Positions 1-10,737 of a DNA stretch of 64,000 bases are shown one piece after another. Position 1 is the first letter of the stretch. Each line of letters begins with the position of its first letter. The stretch covers positions 151,734,023 to 151,798,022 of the forward strand of contig JAYESD010000005.1 in assembly GCA_036927565.1 (NCBI GenBank). Reading direction: 5' to 3'. Origin of the DNA: Tuctoria greenei (Eukaryota > Streptophyta > Magnoliopsida > Poales > Poaceae). The notes under the pieces are model-generated. The model was not told the origin of the DNA. It saw nothing but the letters and a program-made list of their open reading frames with translations, and ran no database searches. Made by a program: the position numbers and the translations under genes.

Positions 1-1
1 C

Positions 2-1371
2 CGGGGCATAGAAGCTAACCCGGCGAAGATTAAGGCCATTGAAGACATGCGGCCACCAACCCGCATCAAAGACGTCCAAAAGTTAACTGGATGTCTAGCA
101 CCCCTCAGCCGGTTCATCTCAAGACTGGCAGAACGGGCACTCCCCTTCTTCAAGTTATTGAGGAAGTCCAGACCATTCCAATGGTCCGAAGAAGCAGAGA
201 AAGCATTCCAGGAGCCGAAACAGTTCCTCACCACCCTACCAATTCTGGTAGCTCCGAACCCTAGTGAGCCTTTGTTGATTTATATTTCAGCTACTGATGA
301 AGTCGTCAGTATGGTACTGGTTGCGGAGAGACCAGAACTACCCCATACTCAGGAATCCAGACCCTTTTGAGAGGGTCCGGAGGTTCCTGAAAGCGAATCT
401 GGGTCCCAGCTCCGAGATTCGAATCCACAAGAAGTCACTTCAGGAGACCCAGACCCCACCGGGAGGGTCCAGATCACTTCTGAAGAAGCTCCGGGTTCCT
501 CCAGCCAGAACCCGGAGGTCCCTAAAGAAAATCTGGATTCCTCCGAGAGGATCCGGGTCAGTGAAGAGGAAGCTCCGGACCCCTCCGGGAGGGTCCGGAC
601 CATTCAGCGCCCGGTGTACTTCATTAGTGAAGTATTACATGATGCCAAGACTCAATACCTAGAGGTGCATAAGCTGCTCTATGCTGTTCTTATTGCCTCC
701 AGAAAGCTTCGCCATTACTTCCAAGCTCACAAAGTCTCAGTGGTGACATCCTACCCACTTCGAGCAATCTTGCATAATCCCAATTCAACTGGGAATATTG
801 CAAAGTGGGCAGCGGAATTGGCTGAATTTGATCTTGAATTTATTTCAAGACAAGCAGTCAAGAGTCAAGCATTGGTAGATTTTGTGGCAGAATGGACTCC
901 CTCTCCATCAAACCCTAGGGGCCCTAGTGAACAGAAGACGGAGCATCAAGCTCCAGCCTTCACCGATCCTCACTGGAACCTCTACTTCGACGGCTCCATG
1001 CAGAAGCAGGGGGCCGGAGCTGGAATCCTTCTCCTTGCACCGACTGGGGAGAAGGTGAAATACATGGTACACCTTGACTTCAAGGCGACCAACAACATGG
1101 CACAGTAAGACTAAAGGTGGCACTTTCATATGGTGTCAAGCAATTGCTGGTCAAGGGAGATTCATAGCTCATCATTAAGCAGGTGAAGGGTGAATGTTCC
1201 TGCAATAATCTCCAGCTAGCTGCTTACCTCCTTGAAGTCCAGAAGCTTCAGAAGGACTTCGAAGTCCTAGATCTCCACCATGTTTAGCGTGCCCATAACG
1301 CTGAAGCTGACGAACTCTCGACCAAAGAGTCAACCGGAGCTCCAGCTCCTGACGAAATATTTGTTCGGAGG
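2..1371 (+). pseudogene. gypsy pol: RT C-terminus, linker and dual RNase H
   Basis: Frame 2 is open from the window edge with the GIEANPxKIxAI signature found just after the RT catalytic core, then the KVQxLTG-type connection and the start of RNase H (47-370). One in-frame TGA at 368-370 interrupts it. The same frame then stays open through an acidic Pro/Ser/Glu-rich linker (371-606) and into YFISEVL and the second RNase H, with the YFDGS and NNMAQ motifs near 984-1105. A TAA at 1106-1108, where related elements read NNMAEYE, ends the frame. Eroded RNase H sequence with further stops continues to about 1360. Enzyme role: RNA strand degradation during reverse transcription. Not functional. Confidence 0.75.
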
Positions 1372-2785
1372 TTGTCAAAACCAACAGCTCAGCCTGCCGA
1401 ACTGAGTGAAGGGGGCAAGATCAGCATCCCAAAGTTGACAATCCCGATGGCCCTATTACCATGGCAGCCATCAAGGGTCGTAGGTGCTCCCGGGAGCTCC
1501 GAGCAACCCAGCACGCAAGACTCAAAAGCTCAAGCTAGTTCCGATGCATGGATCTCAGAGATCCGGAGCTACTTGAAAGACAACATCCTTCTTGACGATG
1601 ATGTATCCGCTGACCGGGTAGTCAGATTGGCTAAAAGATACACACTGGTAGAAGGGGATCTCTACCGGCGCGGTACCAACGGCATCCTAATGCGGTGTAT
1701 CACAAGGGAAGAAGGCTGCGAACTCCTCGCAGAAAATCCATGGAGGCGAGTGCGGGAACCACACGTCTTCCCGCACGCTGGTTGGTAAAGCCTTTCGGCA
1801 TGGCTTCTACTGGCCTACAGCACTCCAGGATGCAACTGAGCTGGTGAAGAAATGTGAAGCATACCAATTTCATGCAAAGCAAATTCACACACCAGCTCAG
1901 CCCTTACAAATGATACCTCCTACATGGCCCTTCGCTGTGTGGGGGATGGACATCTTGGGACCATTCCCAAGAGCCGTCGGAGGTTACAAGTTCCTGTACG
2001 TCGCCATTGACAAGTTCACCAAGTGGCCGGAAGCAACTCCAGTTGTGACAATCAACAAGCAATCTGCTATCAACTTTTTGCAGTCCAATGTATGCAGATT
2101 TGGAGTCCCAAACAAAATCATCACTGATAATGGGACCCAATTCACAAGCTCTGCATTCCAAGGATATTGCGAAGACTTCGGCATACAAGTTTGCTACGCC
2201 TCCGTAGCTCACCCAGCCAGCAATGGCCATGCCGAGAGAGCAAATGTTGAAATCCTTAAAGGACTTAAAATGCGCACCTATGAGCGCTTGAAAAAACATG
2301 GAGCCAACTGGATCAAAGAGCTTCCGCCCACTTTATGGGCCAACAGGACATCCCAAAACCGATCAACTGGAGAGACACCCTTCTTTCTGGTGTACGGAGC
2401 TGAAGCAATCCTTCCTCCGGAAATCAGCTTGGGTTCACTCCGAGTCCGGACCTTTGACGAAGCCGCGCAGGACCAGCTCCGGCGTGAAGACCTAGACCTC
2501 CTTGAGGAGGGAAGGTGCCAAGCAGCTGTTCGGAATGCCCGATATCGCCAAGCCCTACGCCGTTATCACCAGCGGCATGTACACAACCGACAGCTCGAGG
2601 AAGGCGATCTGGTGCTACGGAGAATACAATCCAGAGAAGGGTTAAACAAACTCTCCCCCGGCTGGGAGGGGCCCTTCCGAGTGATTAAAGTATCCCATCC
2701 CGGAAGCTTTCGCTTGGCTACTGAGGATGGGACACCTCTCCCAAATCCTTGGAACATCGAGCACCTCCGTAAGTTCTACACTTAA
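1372..2785 (+). pseudogene. gypsy pol: integrase (Tat lineage)
   Basis: This integrase would insert the cDNA into host DNA. The N-terminal region (1372-1740) leads to the H2C2 zinc-binding segment (LYRRG..ILMRCI), then a frameshift at about 1740-1800 moves into the 1844-2785 frame. The catalytic core is well preserved: WGMDILGPF carries the first Asp, ITDNGTQF the second, and 35 residues later NGHAERAN carries the Glu, a perfect D-X35-E spacing. The C-terminus has the LEEGDLVLRRI and LSPGWEGPF motifs and ends in HLRKFYT at a normal stop. The core is intact, but the frame is broken upstream, so no full polyprotein can be made. Confidence 0.85.
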
Positions 2786-4033
2786 TACCACGGAGTTGAG
2801 TCTTGAGTAACTTGAGGTGTATGTTATAGAGTCATTGTACAGAGTCGGTTAGTTCCTCCGGGAGAGCAGCTGGACCTTTCTCATAAGGTCCTCAAAGTTC
2901 ATGCAACACTTGTCACAGTCTCAAGACTAAAAGTGTGGCTAACTACCCTGGGTCAAACGAGAAATAAAACACACTTAGCCTGGTTTCGTACCCTAAGAGT
3001 GTACTTGTTTCCCCTGTACCCCGGACCTATAATGAAAGACATCTTCATGCGAAATAGACTCCACGTGCATTTATTTTGTACAGGCTCAACATTTTTATTT
3101 TTCTCTTTCTTGTCTATAACAAAGACGTGCAATTCTTAAGAAATTTTAGTTCGACCGGTTTATATATGATACGAGTTGTATTGTCAGTTCTTTTGGATTC
3201 AAATATTGTTCATGGCCAGCTCGCTTGAAAGTCGCCAAGCCAATCTAGGGCTGGAGTGTGCTATCGACTTAAGGCGGGTCCATGTACATTTGGATCTAGA
3301 AGAAAAGACAATGCATTCGGTTGTATTTAGAATCGCGTTTGACTTAAAATCTTCTTGAAAATCGTAAGCCGCGACGAAGTTATAGACAAGAAACAAATTT
3401 TATTATTTTTCTTGGCTTAAGTGTGTAGGAAAAATAAAATCTACGTTGATGGAGAAAAGCCGGAGCTAACAAAGCTCCGACTCCCCTAGGTGGCTTGTAA
3501 TCGATGTTACGCATCACCGGAGTAATCAAGCTCCGGTAAAGCCAGGGAGGCCAGCCGTCGACGCTGAATAAAAGATGGTGAGAAGAACCCATAAATGGAG
3601 TCTGCTGCCAACAAACTAAGTGTTGGCAAAGGTCACTGCCGGAGCTACTAAGCTCTGACACCCCTGAGGACTAACTATCGATGCTCTACGCGTTGATAGA
3701 GAATATTGCCGGAGCTACCAAGCTCCAGCGATAGACAATGTCGGACCTTCTAAGCTCCAACAACCTCAGGGGGCCATCACTATCAAAGACATCGGACCTA
3801 AATTCTACAAGTTCAGAGAAAATGAGTCTTCAACAAAATATAATATCCACTTGGTACATGTTCACAATCAAATTGTGTACATCTACCAGGGGGCCAAGTG
3901 AAGACAAAAAGTGAAATTCACAAAAATTTGGGGATTTCATTTATCTGGAGATAAGGGATTACATTTGGAGACAAGGGATTACAAAATTTGGGAAGAAGAA
4001 GAGAAAATACAAGTGAGAACTACATAGAAGGTC
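2786..4033. repeat. Non-coding spacer with a series of short hairpins
   Basis: No coding region is recognised here. Between 3459 and 3765 there are six short imperfect inverted repeats of one design, mostly CCGGAGCT...AAGCTCCGG: at 3459-3481, 3516-3537 (7-bp perfect arms ACCGGAG/CTCCGGT), 3605-3627 (TGCCAAC/GTTGGCA), 3637-3660, 3707-3730 and 3741-3763. At 3944-3982 a short direct repeat (GGAGAtAAGGGATTACA) follows. This matches the position of the long non-coding region between integrase and 3' LTR in Tat-lineage elements. The function is unknown. Confidence 0.55.
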
Positions 4034-5182
4034 CTAGACCCTACGAAAGAATTGGGCGACTTTCTGGGCAACCTCCGACACGTTGGCTCGGGCAGCTTCC
4101 CCTTCTTCGACGGGACCTTCAAGCACCGGGTCCAGAGGAAATTGGGAGTTCCGGCTGGTGTAGCACGTCAGCACATATTCCGCGACGTTCTTCGCCAGGG
4201 ATTGCCCCTCAACCTCCAATTGGTCTGCGATGACATCGCCCACCTTGGAGAGTTTGCTGCCTGCCGAACTCAACGCCTGCAACGCCAGGTCCGGCTCCAG
4301 CTCCGGATCATCCGGGCGCACGGGGCTGAAGCCCATCAGTGTCAGCGCGTCGTTGGCCTTTCCCAAGAACTCCCAAATCTGTAGGGAGTCCTCAGTCCTC
4401 AAGCCCTTCATTTCTTCCAGGGATCTTCTGGCCGCCTCCAGTTCAGAATTCTTGCGGGCAAGGCGCTCAACTTCTTTGGCGTTTTGCTGATTCTTCTCAG
4501 CAACCCGCTTTTCGAGTTTTCCAAGCTCCTCCTCCCGGAGGTGGATCTTGTTCCGGCGGTCGACCAGGTCCTTCTCTCTGCCCCTCACTTTCTTCTCCCT
4601 GGCAGTAAGGGCACACTCTTGTTCGTAGAGTTCCTGCCCTCGCACCCAGGCCTTCTCCTCTTCCTGATGGCAGCGCTCTTCCAATTTCTTGGTGCGCTCC
4701 TCGAGGCCCTTGTCAGCCAGAGCCACCTTCTCGGCGAGCTCCTCCTCCCTCCTCAGGACATCATCCCGCAGCTCTAGGAGTTTCTGCTCTTCATCTTCGA
4801 GCCGTTTCTCCCTCTCTTTAAGTGCCTCTTGGCGCTTGATGAGTGCAGTGTTAGTGGCCTCAAGCTTTTCGTGGCGTTCATCGGCCGCACTATTGGCTGC
4901 TTTGGCCTGATCGTAGATCTCCCGGGATTGAGCGTCGAGGGCACGAGTCATACTCTCCCTGTCATCCAGTAACTTGCCCCAGTATTCCAGGCGGATCTTC
5001 TCCCGCTTGATCCACTCTTTGTCATCCGCTAGCCTCGACTGCGCCAGCTTGATCTCGAAGTAGAGCCGGTTACGCCACTGTCTAAGGGTTTGGCGCTCCT
5101 CTTCAAGAGCCTTGCTGTCGTGGAAGAAGGCCAGTTGGACTTGACGCAGACTGGAACATGCGTTGTCAACAGACGTGTTCAT
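4034..5182 (-). CDS. Antisense coiled-coil ORF of the Tat-type element
   Basis: The ORF encodes 382 residues, opposite in direction to pol. From about residue 20 to 260 it is a long charged coiled coil rich in Glu, Lys, Arg and Leu (LKEREKRLEDEEQKL, LREEELGKLEKR). The last third is a more globular acidic region (FSPVRPDDPELEPDLALQ) and the C-terminus is Arg/Phe rich. Antisense extra ORFs in the 3' region are described for Tat-lineage elements such as Grande. The start codon (5180-5182) lies inside the LTR remnant of the neighbouring element, so the natural N-terminus has probably been lost and this ATG supplied by the junction. The reading frame is long and unbroken, unlike the pol beside it. 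Function unknown. Confidence 0.6.
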   Translation of the reverse strand: MNTSVDNACSSLRQVQLAFFHDSKALEEERQTLRQWRNRLYFEIKLAQSRLADDKEWIKREKIRLEYWGKLLDDRESMTRALDAQSREIYDQAKAANSAADERHEKLEATNTALIKRQEALKEREKRLEDEEQKLLELRDDVLRREEELAEKVALADKGLEERTKKLEERCHQEEEKAWVRGQELYEQECALTAREKKVRGREKDLVDRRNKIHLREEELGKLEKRVAEKNQQNAKEVERLARKNSELEAARRSLEEMKGLRTEDSLQIWEFLGKANDALTLMGFSPVRPDDPELEPDLALQALSSAGSKLSKVGDVIADQLEVEGQSLAKNVAEYVLTCYTSRNSQFPLDPVLEGPVEEGEAARANVSEVAQKVAQFFRRV

Positions 5183-5197
5183 ACCTGGGGCGTTACA
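5175..5197 (+). repeat. 5' LTR remnant (last 23 bp)
   Basis: GTGTTCATACCTGGGGCG plus TTACA matches the end of the 3' LTR (10382-10404) and the start, read on the other strand, of the solo LTR at 25981. Upstream sequence has no similarity to either LTR, so nearly all of this LTR is deleted. Confidence 0.8.
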
Positions 5198-5216
5198 GTT
5201 GGTACTCAGAGCCTAG
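5198..5216 (+). promoter_or_regulatory. Primer binding site (initiator tRNA-Met)
   Basis: TTGGTACTCAGAGCC directly follows the LTR end. It resembles the plant standard TGGTATCAGAGC, which pairs with the 3' end of initiator tRNA-Met, with a small rearrangement (TACT for TAT). Confidence 0.75.
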
Positions 5217-5412
5217 GTTTTATAGTTTACTTATAGATTCTAATGACTAGCAAGAAAAAAAACAAATTTGATCTAAAATTGACACACTTATGCACAATAG
5301 GATGGGTTCATGAGCATACCTTCCGTTCTTACTTTCATTGCACTTTTTCCTCGTGTTTATTTTTGTTATCATGATATATTATTTAATTATACTTTTCTTG
5401 TACTTTAGAATT

Positions 5413-6873
5413 ATGCCACCGAGACGGAGTGCACGTGTTGCCGCATGTGGAAGAGGTCGTGGTAGAGGTCGTGGTGGTGGTGGTCGCGGTAGAGGTGATG
5501 CTAACTAGGAGGTTGATAACGAACAAGTAAACCAAGTAAACAAAGAAGTAGAAGGGGGAGGAACACTCAGTGGCTATTGAAGCTCCTATCGCTCAGGGTG
5601 GCAATGTCGTGGTCCAGACAATGATGTTCACTGTGTAGATGTCTATGCGCTTGGACACCTATGACGGTTCTGGAACACCTACTGATGGCACTGATTGGCT
5701 ACGAAAGATGGAGAAGGTCATGACTGCTTGTAGTATGACAGAGGAGGAGATGATCTTGTTCATTCCTCACCAGTTGACAGGTCAAGCTGCTATTTGGTGG
5801 GTAGGAGTATGTGACGCTTGGACTCCTGCTCGTGGTGCTATCACTTGGGAGGTATTCTTGGCACAGTTTAGGGCTAAATATTATTCACATTCCTTCAAAG
5901 ACAAGATGAATGATGAGCTGAACCATATCCAACATGGGGACAAAACGGTGGATGAGTATGAGCAAGAATTCAGCAACATCGTCGCTTTGTGCCTAGTGTT
6001 GCAACCAATGAGCGTGAGAAATCTAGGAAGTTTTTCATGGGACTTAACGCTCGGTACAGAGAGATGATGGGTAGGAACCCTCCCACTACATACATCATAG
6101 CAGTTGAGGAGGCTAGAGGTATGGAGACTCAGTTTCAACTTACAGCCCTACAGAAGAAACATAATGAGAATGAGAGTAATGCTGGAAATGATCATAAGAG
6201 GGTTCATCATGAGGGCGGAGAGTCATCTCAACATACCTCTTTCAAGAAGCCTAAGACCAACAACTCCTCTCAACAACCTTTCAAAACCAAACAGTCAGGT
6301 GCTCAATCTTCCACGGGGCAGCACACTACGAGTGCTTCGTTTATGCGTCCTGTTCCAAAAACGGGTTTGATTTGTTTCAAGTGTGGGAAGCCTCATTGTG
6401 CTTCAGGGTGTGGTTTTTCTGGAACCTGCCATCTCTGTGGGAGAGAGGGACATGTGGCTCTAGTTTGCAAGAAAAATCCAGATTCTATTATCAAGTGGCA
6501 AAGGGCAAATTCTTCCTCACCAGGACCCATTTCTATGGCTAGCTCTAGGGGTTCAGTTCCGAGAGTTAATGCTCCTCGCGGCACCGTTCAGATGATGACT
6601 GGTCTGTCATCTCTGCATTACCAGTTCCCTCAGCGGCCTTTTCCTCCATCGGGCTACTACTGGCTCGCGCCTCAGCTTCCTGCTCCACATGTCCCACTAC
6701 AGCAGCCTGCTCCTCCTACTCCTCCAGCTCAGTCTGCTCAGCATGTTGTAGGCGGGTCTTCTTCCGCTCCTGCTGGAGTCTACACCATGCCAACACAATC
6801 CTCTTTGGGTCGCCCAGATGTGGTTTCAGGTACTGTCAATGTTGACTCTCATGATGCTCATGTTTTTTTTTGA
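5413..6873 (+). pseudogene. Chromovirus gag
   Basis: Gag forms the capsid shell. The likely start at 5413 reads MPPRRSARVA then an Arg/Gly repeat stretch, ending in a TAG near 5505. The capsid domain follows in 5639-6067 (MSMRLDTYDGSGTPTDGTDWL, then AAIWWVGV) and shifts frame near 5990-6060 into 5989-6873. Two zinc knuckles lie near 6380-6470. The second (CHLCGREGHVALVC) is a perfect CX2CX4HX4C. The first (CFKCGKPHCASGC) has lost one residue before its His. A Pro/Gln-rich region then leads to the protease. The gene is broken by stops and a frameshift. Confidence 0.8.
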
Positions 6874-7290
6874 TTCGGGTGCTAGCTTTTATTTCATTCC
6901 ACCTGATTTTGTAAGAAAGACAAATATCTCTAGTCAAGAGATATCTCAATCAGTTCATGTCAGTTCTCCCGGGGGCTTGGTTTCTAGTTATGTCATGTGT
7001 CATGGGTGCACTATTTCTATAGGAGATGACAAATTTGTAGCTAATCTAATGGTGATTCCACTACCGGTTTTTGATGTTATCCTGGGCATGGATTGGCTAT
7101 ACCGCTATCGAGCTATTATATCTTGTTTTTGGAAAAACGTTATGTTAGAGGCACCATCTGGGAAAATTATCACTTTTCAAGTGGATGCACCTCTTCGCTC
7201 TTTATCTGTGATGGCAAATCTTTTTCCTGGTCGTTATCCTGTAAAGACAGGCTTCTATGGAGCCTTGTTTGAAAGAAGACAAGGGCATTG
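6818..7290 (+). pseudogene. Chromovirus aspartic protease
   Basis: DSGAS at about 6871-6885 is the active-site Asp-Ser-Gly-Ala of retroviral-type proteases. ILGMDWLYRY near 7080-7110 is the matching C-terminal protease signature of plant chromoviruses. The domain reads openly but sits in a different frame from most of gag. It would cleave the Gag-Pol polyprotein. Confidence 0.8.
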
Positions 7291-8650
7291 GTTCTTGAGG
7301 ATATTCCAGTACTACGAGACTATCCCGATGTCTTCCTTGATGAGTTGCAAGGAATGCCACCTAAGCGAGAAGTGGAGTTTCGCATTGATCTTATACCTGG
7401 TACCCGCCCTGTAACCATAGCTCCCTACCGAATATATCATCCTTTTCAAGAGGAGTTGAATAAGAAGTTGGATGATCTATTGGCTAAGAAGTTGATATGC
7501 TGTAGTGTTTCACCTTGGCGAGCTCCAGTATTGTTCACTAGGAAGAAAGATAGAAGTTGGCGTATGTGTGTGGATTATCGTGGTTTAAATGTTGTGACGA
7601 TTAAGAACAAGTATCCATTACCTCACATTGATGTGTTATTTGATCGATTAATAAGAGCCAAAGTCTTTTCCAAAATCGACCTTCAATCTGGCTATAATAA
7701 GATTCCTATTTGAGAGGAGGATATTGAGAAGACAACTTTTTCCACCATGTATGGTCATTATGAGTTCAGAGTTATGTCTTTAAACTCACTAATGCACCTG
7801 CATACTTTATGGAGACGATGAATAATATGCTTCATGGATTGGAGGAGTTTGTAGTGGTCTTTAAGGATGATACACTCGTCTTCTCCAAATCTGAAGCAGA
7901 ACATGAGAAACATTTGAGGAGAGTTCTTGAGACTCTAAGGACTCATAAGTTCTATGCCAAATTGAAGAAGTGTGAATTTTGGCTCACGGAAGTTGGCTTC
8001 CTAGGTCATGTAATTAATCAACATGGCATCTCGGTTGATCCAAACAATGTTTCTATAATAGTTGAATGGGAAAGACCAACCAATGTTAAGGAGGTTAGGA
8101 GTTTCTTGGGTATGGCTGGTTATTACTGTCACTTTGTAAAGGATTTCTCTCACATTGCTACGCCTATGACACAACTTACTCAAAAGAATGGCAAGTTCTT
8201 GTGGACTCAAGAATGTGAGCGTTGTTATTGAAGGAGAAGTTGATTACTGCTCCTATCCTTGCCCTTCCTGAGCCTGGTAGACGTTTCATCGTCTATTCAG
8301 ATGCCTCTCGCGTGGGACTTGGTTGTGTACTTATGCAAGAAGGAAAAGTTATTGCTTATGCCTCAAGACAGCTAAAGATGCATGAACAAAATTATCCTAC
8401 CCATGATCTAGAGCTTGCTTCTGTAGTTTTCGCGTTGAAAATATGGAGACATTATTTATATGGGGAGTCATGTGACATTTTCACTGATCATAAGAGTCTG
8501 AAGTATATATTCACTCAGAAGGACTTAAATTTGAGGCAACGGAGATGGTTGGAGTTGATAAAGGACTACGACTTCAATATCTAATACATACCTGGTAAAG
8601 AAAATGTGGTGGCTGATGCATTAAGTCGTAGAGCTATTCCTCCTACTATG
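7288..8650 (+). pseudogene. Chromovirus reverse transcriptase and RNase H
   Basis: RT begins with YPDVFLDELQGMPPKREVEF and runs through WRMCVDYRGLN and SKIDLQSGYNKIPI, where a TGA at 7711-7713 interrupts. The catalytic box near 7861 reads VVFKDDTLVFSKS: both aspartates are present, but the residue before them is Lys instead of Ile/Val, an unusual change. RNase H (8222-8630) keeps its acidic residues in YSDAS, THDLELA, FTDHKSL and ENVVADALSRR, with a TAA at 8582-8584 just before the last of them. There are at least three disabling mutations. Confidence 0.85.
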
Positions 8651-10069
8651 AATTCATTAATAGCTGATTTTGAGCGGATGGATATTTCTTATTGCTATTC
8701 TGGAGTTGCAGAGGTAGAGACTCAACTAATCATATCGTCAGGTACCCCAGAACGAGTCTTAAAGGCACAACGACATGATCGCTTGTTGCTAGATGTTAGG
8801 AAACGAATTCGAGAAGGAAAGGTAGGAGATTTCACTTTGGACACTGTTGGGGCTGTTCGGTTTCGTGGTCGCTTATGTGTGCCACAAAGACTCAAGTTAA
8901 AGAAGATATTCTCAAGGAGGCAAATCGTGTTCGTTATACCGTACATCCTGGAGAGAATAAGATGTACCATGACTTGAAGAAAATCTATTGGTGGAAGAGA
9001 ATGAAGGTGGATGTAGCAAAGTATGTGGCTTCATGTGGGGTTTGCCAAAGAGTGAAGGCTGAGCATAAGAGTGTCGCTGGGAAATTACAGCCTCTCTAGG
9101 TTCCCGTGTGGCCATGGGAGGATATCGCTATGGATTTTGTTGTTGGCTTAACACGTTCTCCAAGAGGACGAGATACTATTTGGGTCGTAGTTGATAGTCT
9201 TAGTAAAGTAGCTCATTTTATTCCTATTCGGTCATCTAGTTCAGCGAGCGATTTGGTGCCCATTTACATGAGAGAAGTAGTGCGACTGCATGGTGTACCC
9301 CGCACCATTGTTTCAGAAAGGGATGCTAAATTTGTCTCTAAGCTGTGCGAGAGCTTACAATTAGCGTTGGGCAAAACACTAAGGATGAGCACCGCATTCC
9401 ACACTCAGACTAATTGACAGTCAGGGCGTACGATTCAAACCCTGGAAGATATGCTCAGATCATGCGTACTATCTTGGCAAGGAAGTTGAGAGGATCACTT
9501 ATCTCTTCTGGAGTTCTCTTATAATAACAGCTATCATTCTAACATTGGATGTGCACCATATGAGGCTCTTTATGGAAGGAAGTGTAGGTCGCCCCTTTGT
9601 TTGGACGTAGTTGGTGAGAAAGCTGTTTTGGGTCTAGATTGGGTTCAACAATCGAATCAGCGAGTTACTGAAATTCGAGAACACATCCTGACAGCACAAA
9701 GTAGGCAGAAGAGCTATGCCGACATTAGAAGACGAGACTTGGAGTTTCAAGAAGGTGATGAGGTTCTTCTAAGGGTGTCGCCTACCAAGGGTGTTGTGAG
9801 ATTTGGTACTAAGGAAAAGCTTAGTCCAGGATATATTGGACCTTTTGTTATCAAGCAATGAGTGGGAAAATTAGCATATCAATTAGAGTTGCCAAAGTCA
9901 ATGAGAGGGGTTCACAATGTATTTCATGTATCAATGCTGAGGAAGTATCTGAGGGATCCAGAGCATCACGTAGTCGTAGAGCCAGCGACTATTGAACAAG
10001 ATCTATCAGTTGTGTCTCATCCATTAAGGATTTTTGAGGCATCTGAGAGGGTGCTTAGACACATTGAGA
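8651..10069 (+). pseudogene. Chromovirus integrase, 3'-truncated
   Basis: The H2C2 zinc finger region (VHPGENKMYHDLKKIYWW...CGVCQRVK) and the catalytic core follow. The first catalytic Asp is kept (IAMDFVVGL). The second site reads VSERDAKF where the family has SDR, an Asp-to-Glu change. The third, normally GQSERT, reads QSGRT after a TGA near 9416, so the Glu is lost. After a poorly conserved stretch the C-terminal GDEVLLRVSPTKG and LSPGYIGPF motifs appear, a TGA follows at about 9859-9861, and the HPLRIFEASERVLRH segment ends abruptly at about 10069. Beyond this the open frame reads into LTR sequence. Confidence 0.85.
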
Positions 10070-10404
10070 ATAAGATCAAGCATGCATTGGGAAGAGGGTA
10101 GCATCTGCACTTGAGAACGCAAACCATTTAATAAGTTTATTTTATTAAAATTCTTAGTTAATTACATACTTTTGTGTCGTTGAGAATGTGGTGTGGTTAT
10201 CTGAGTCTTTAATTTACTTGTGAGAATTAATATGAGTTTAGTATTGTTGCTATATAATGTTATGCATATTATTGTCTTCTGTTGCCCGCGGATGATAGAG
10301 TTTTCAAAGGAGACTCTGCCGAAATTTTTAATATTTTTCTTACTTAGTGGTAGTGTTTAAATGTTTTTAGAAGCGTCCAGGGTGTTCATACCTAGGGCAT
10401 TACA
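10070..10404 (+). repeat. 3' LTR remnant fused to pol
   Basis: From AAGATCAAGCATGCATTGGG onward the sequence matches the last roughly 340 bp of the solo LTR at 25981-27843 read on the opposite strand, through the shared GAGTTTTCAAAGGAGACT and the terminal CATACCTaGGGCaTTACA. The polypurine tract and the first 1.5 kb of the LTR are missing, so one deletion joined the end of pol to the inside of the LTR. Confidence 0.8.
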
Positions 10405-10737
10405 GGAACATCTCTAAATTTTTACTACAACTGCATGACAAGGCAGGAGCGATATATATTGTGACATCAGCATTAACTTGGTATATCAATGTGCAGCTCC
10501 TACTTCCATTTTTCAAAATACACGCACTGAGAAAAAACTATGCTAGACCAGTTGTTTGCATCATTGTATCTGTAGCAAATATTGAAGGGGCAACATAGAA
10601 AAAAAAATATGGGCACATAAACACTATCAAGGAATATGCCTATCAAACATCACAAAATCGCATTGCTTCATAGTATCTTGTAGTGAGAATAATGCAACAC
10701 ACATCTGTAGATTCATTTCTTTGCACAATACATATAT
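10405..10737. other. No recognised feature
   Basis: AT-rich intergenic sequence with no convincing ORF, terminal repeat or promoter element. Confidence 0.5.

Larger units (their letters stand above)
1..5174 (+). mobile_element. Ty3/gypsy LTR retrotransposon, Tat/RIRE2-like, 3' part
   Basis: The window opens inside the pol gene of a Ty3/gypsy element. Domain order is RT end, RNase H, a second RNase H-like domain, zinc-binding integrase, then a long non-coding spacer and an antisense coiled-coil ORF. A second (archaeal-like) RNase H after the normal one and an extra ORF near the 3' end are known traits of the Tat lineage (RIRE2, Grande, Ogre relatives). The 5' half lies outside the window. The 3' LTR is missing: at about 5175 the sequence switches abruptly to the last 23 bp of another element's LTR. 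Stops and frameshifts in pol show that it is dead. Confidence 0.8.
5175..10404 (+). mobile_element. Ty3/gypsy chromovirus (Tekay/Del-like), both LTRs truncated
   Basis: A gag-pol element in + orientation: 23-bp 5' LTR remnant, tRNA-Met primer site, Arg/Gly-rich gag start, zinc knuckle, protease, RT, RNase H, integrase, and a 335-bp 3' LTR remnant. Only the last 23 bp of the 5' LTR survive (GTGTTCATACCTGGGGCG...). The 3' LTR lacks its first roughly 1.5 kb, judged against the family solo LTR at 25981-27843. No target duplication can be checked. Many stops and altered catalytic residues make it inactive. Confidence 0.85.
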
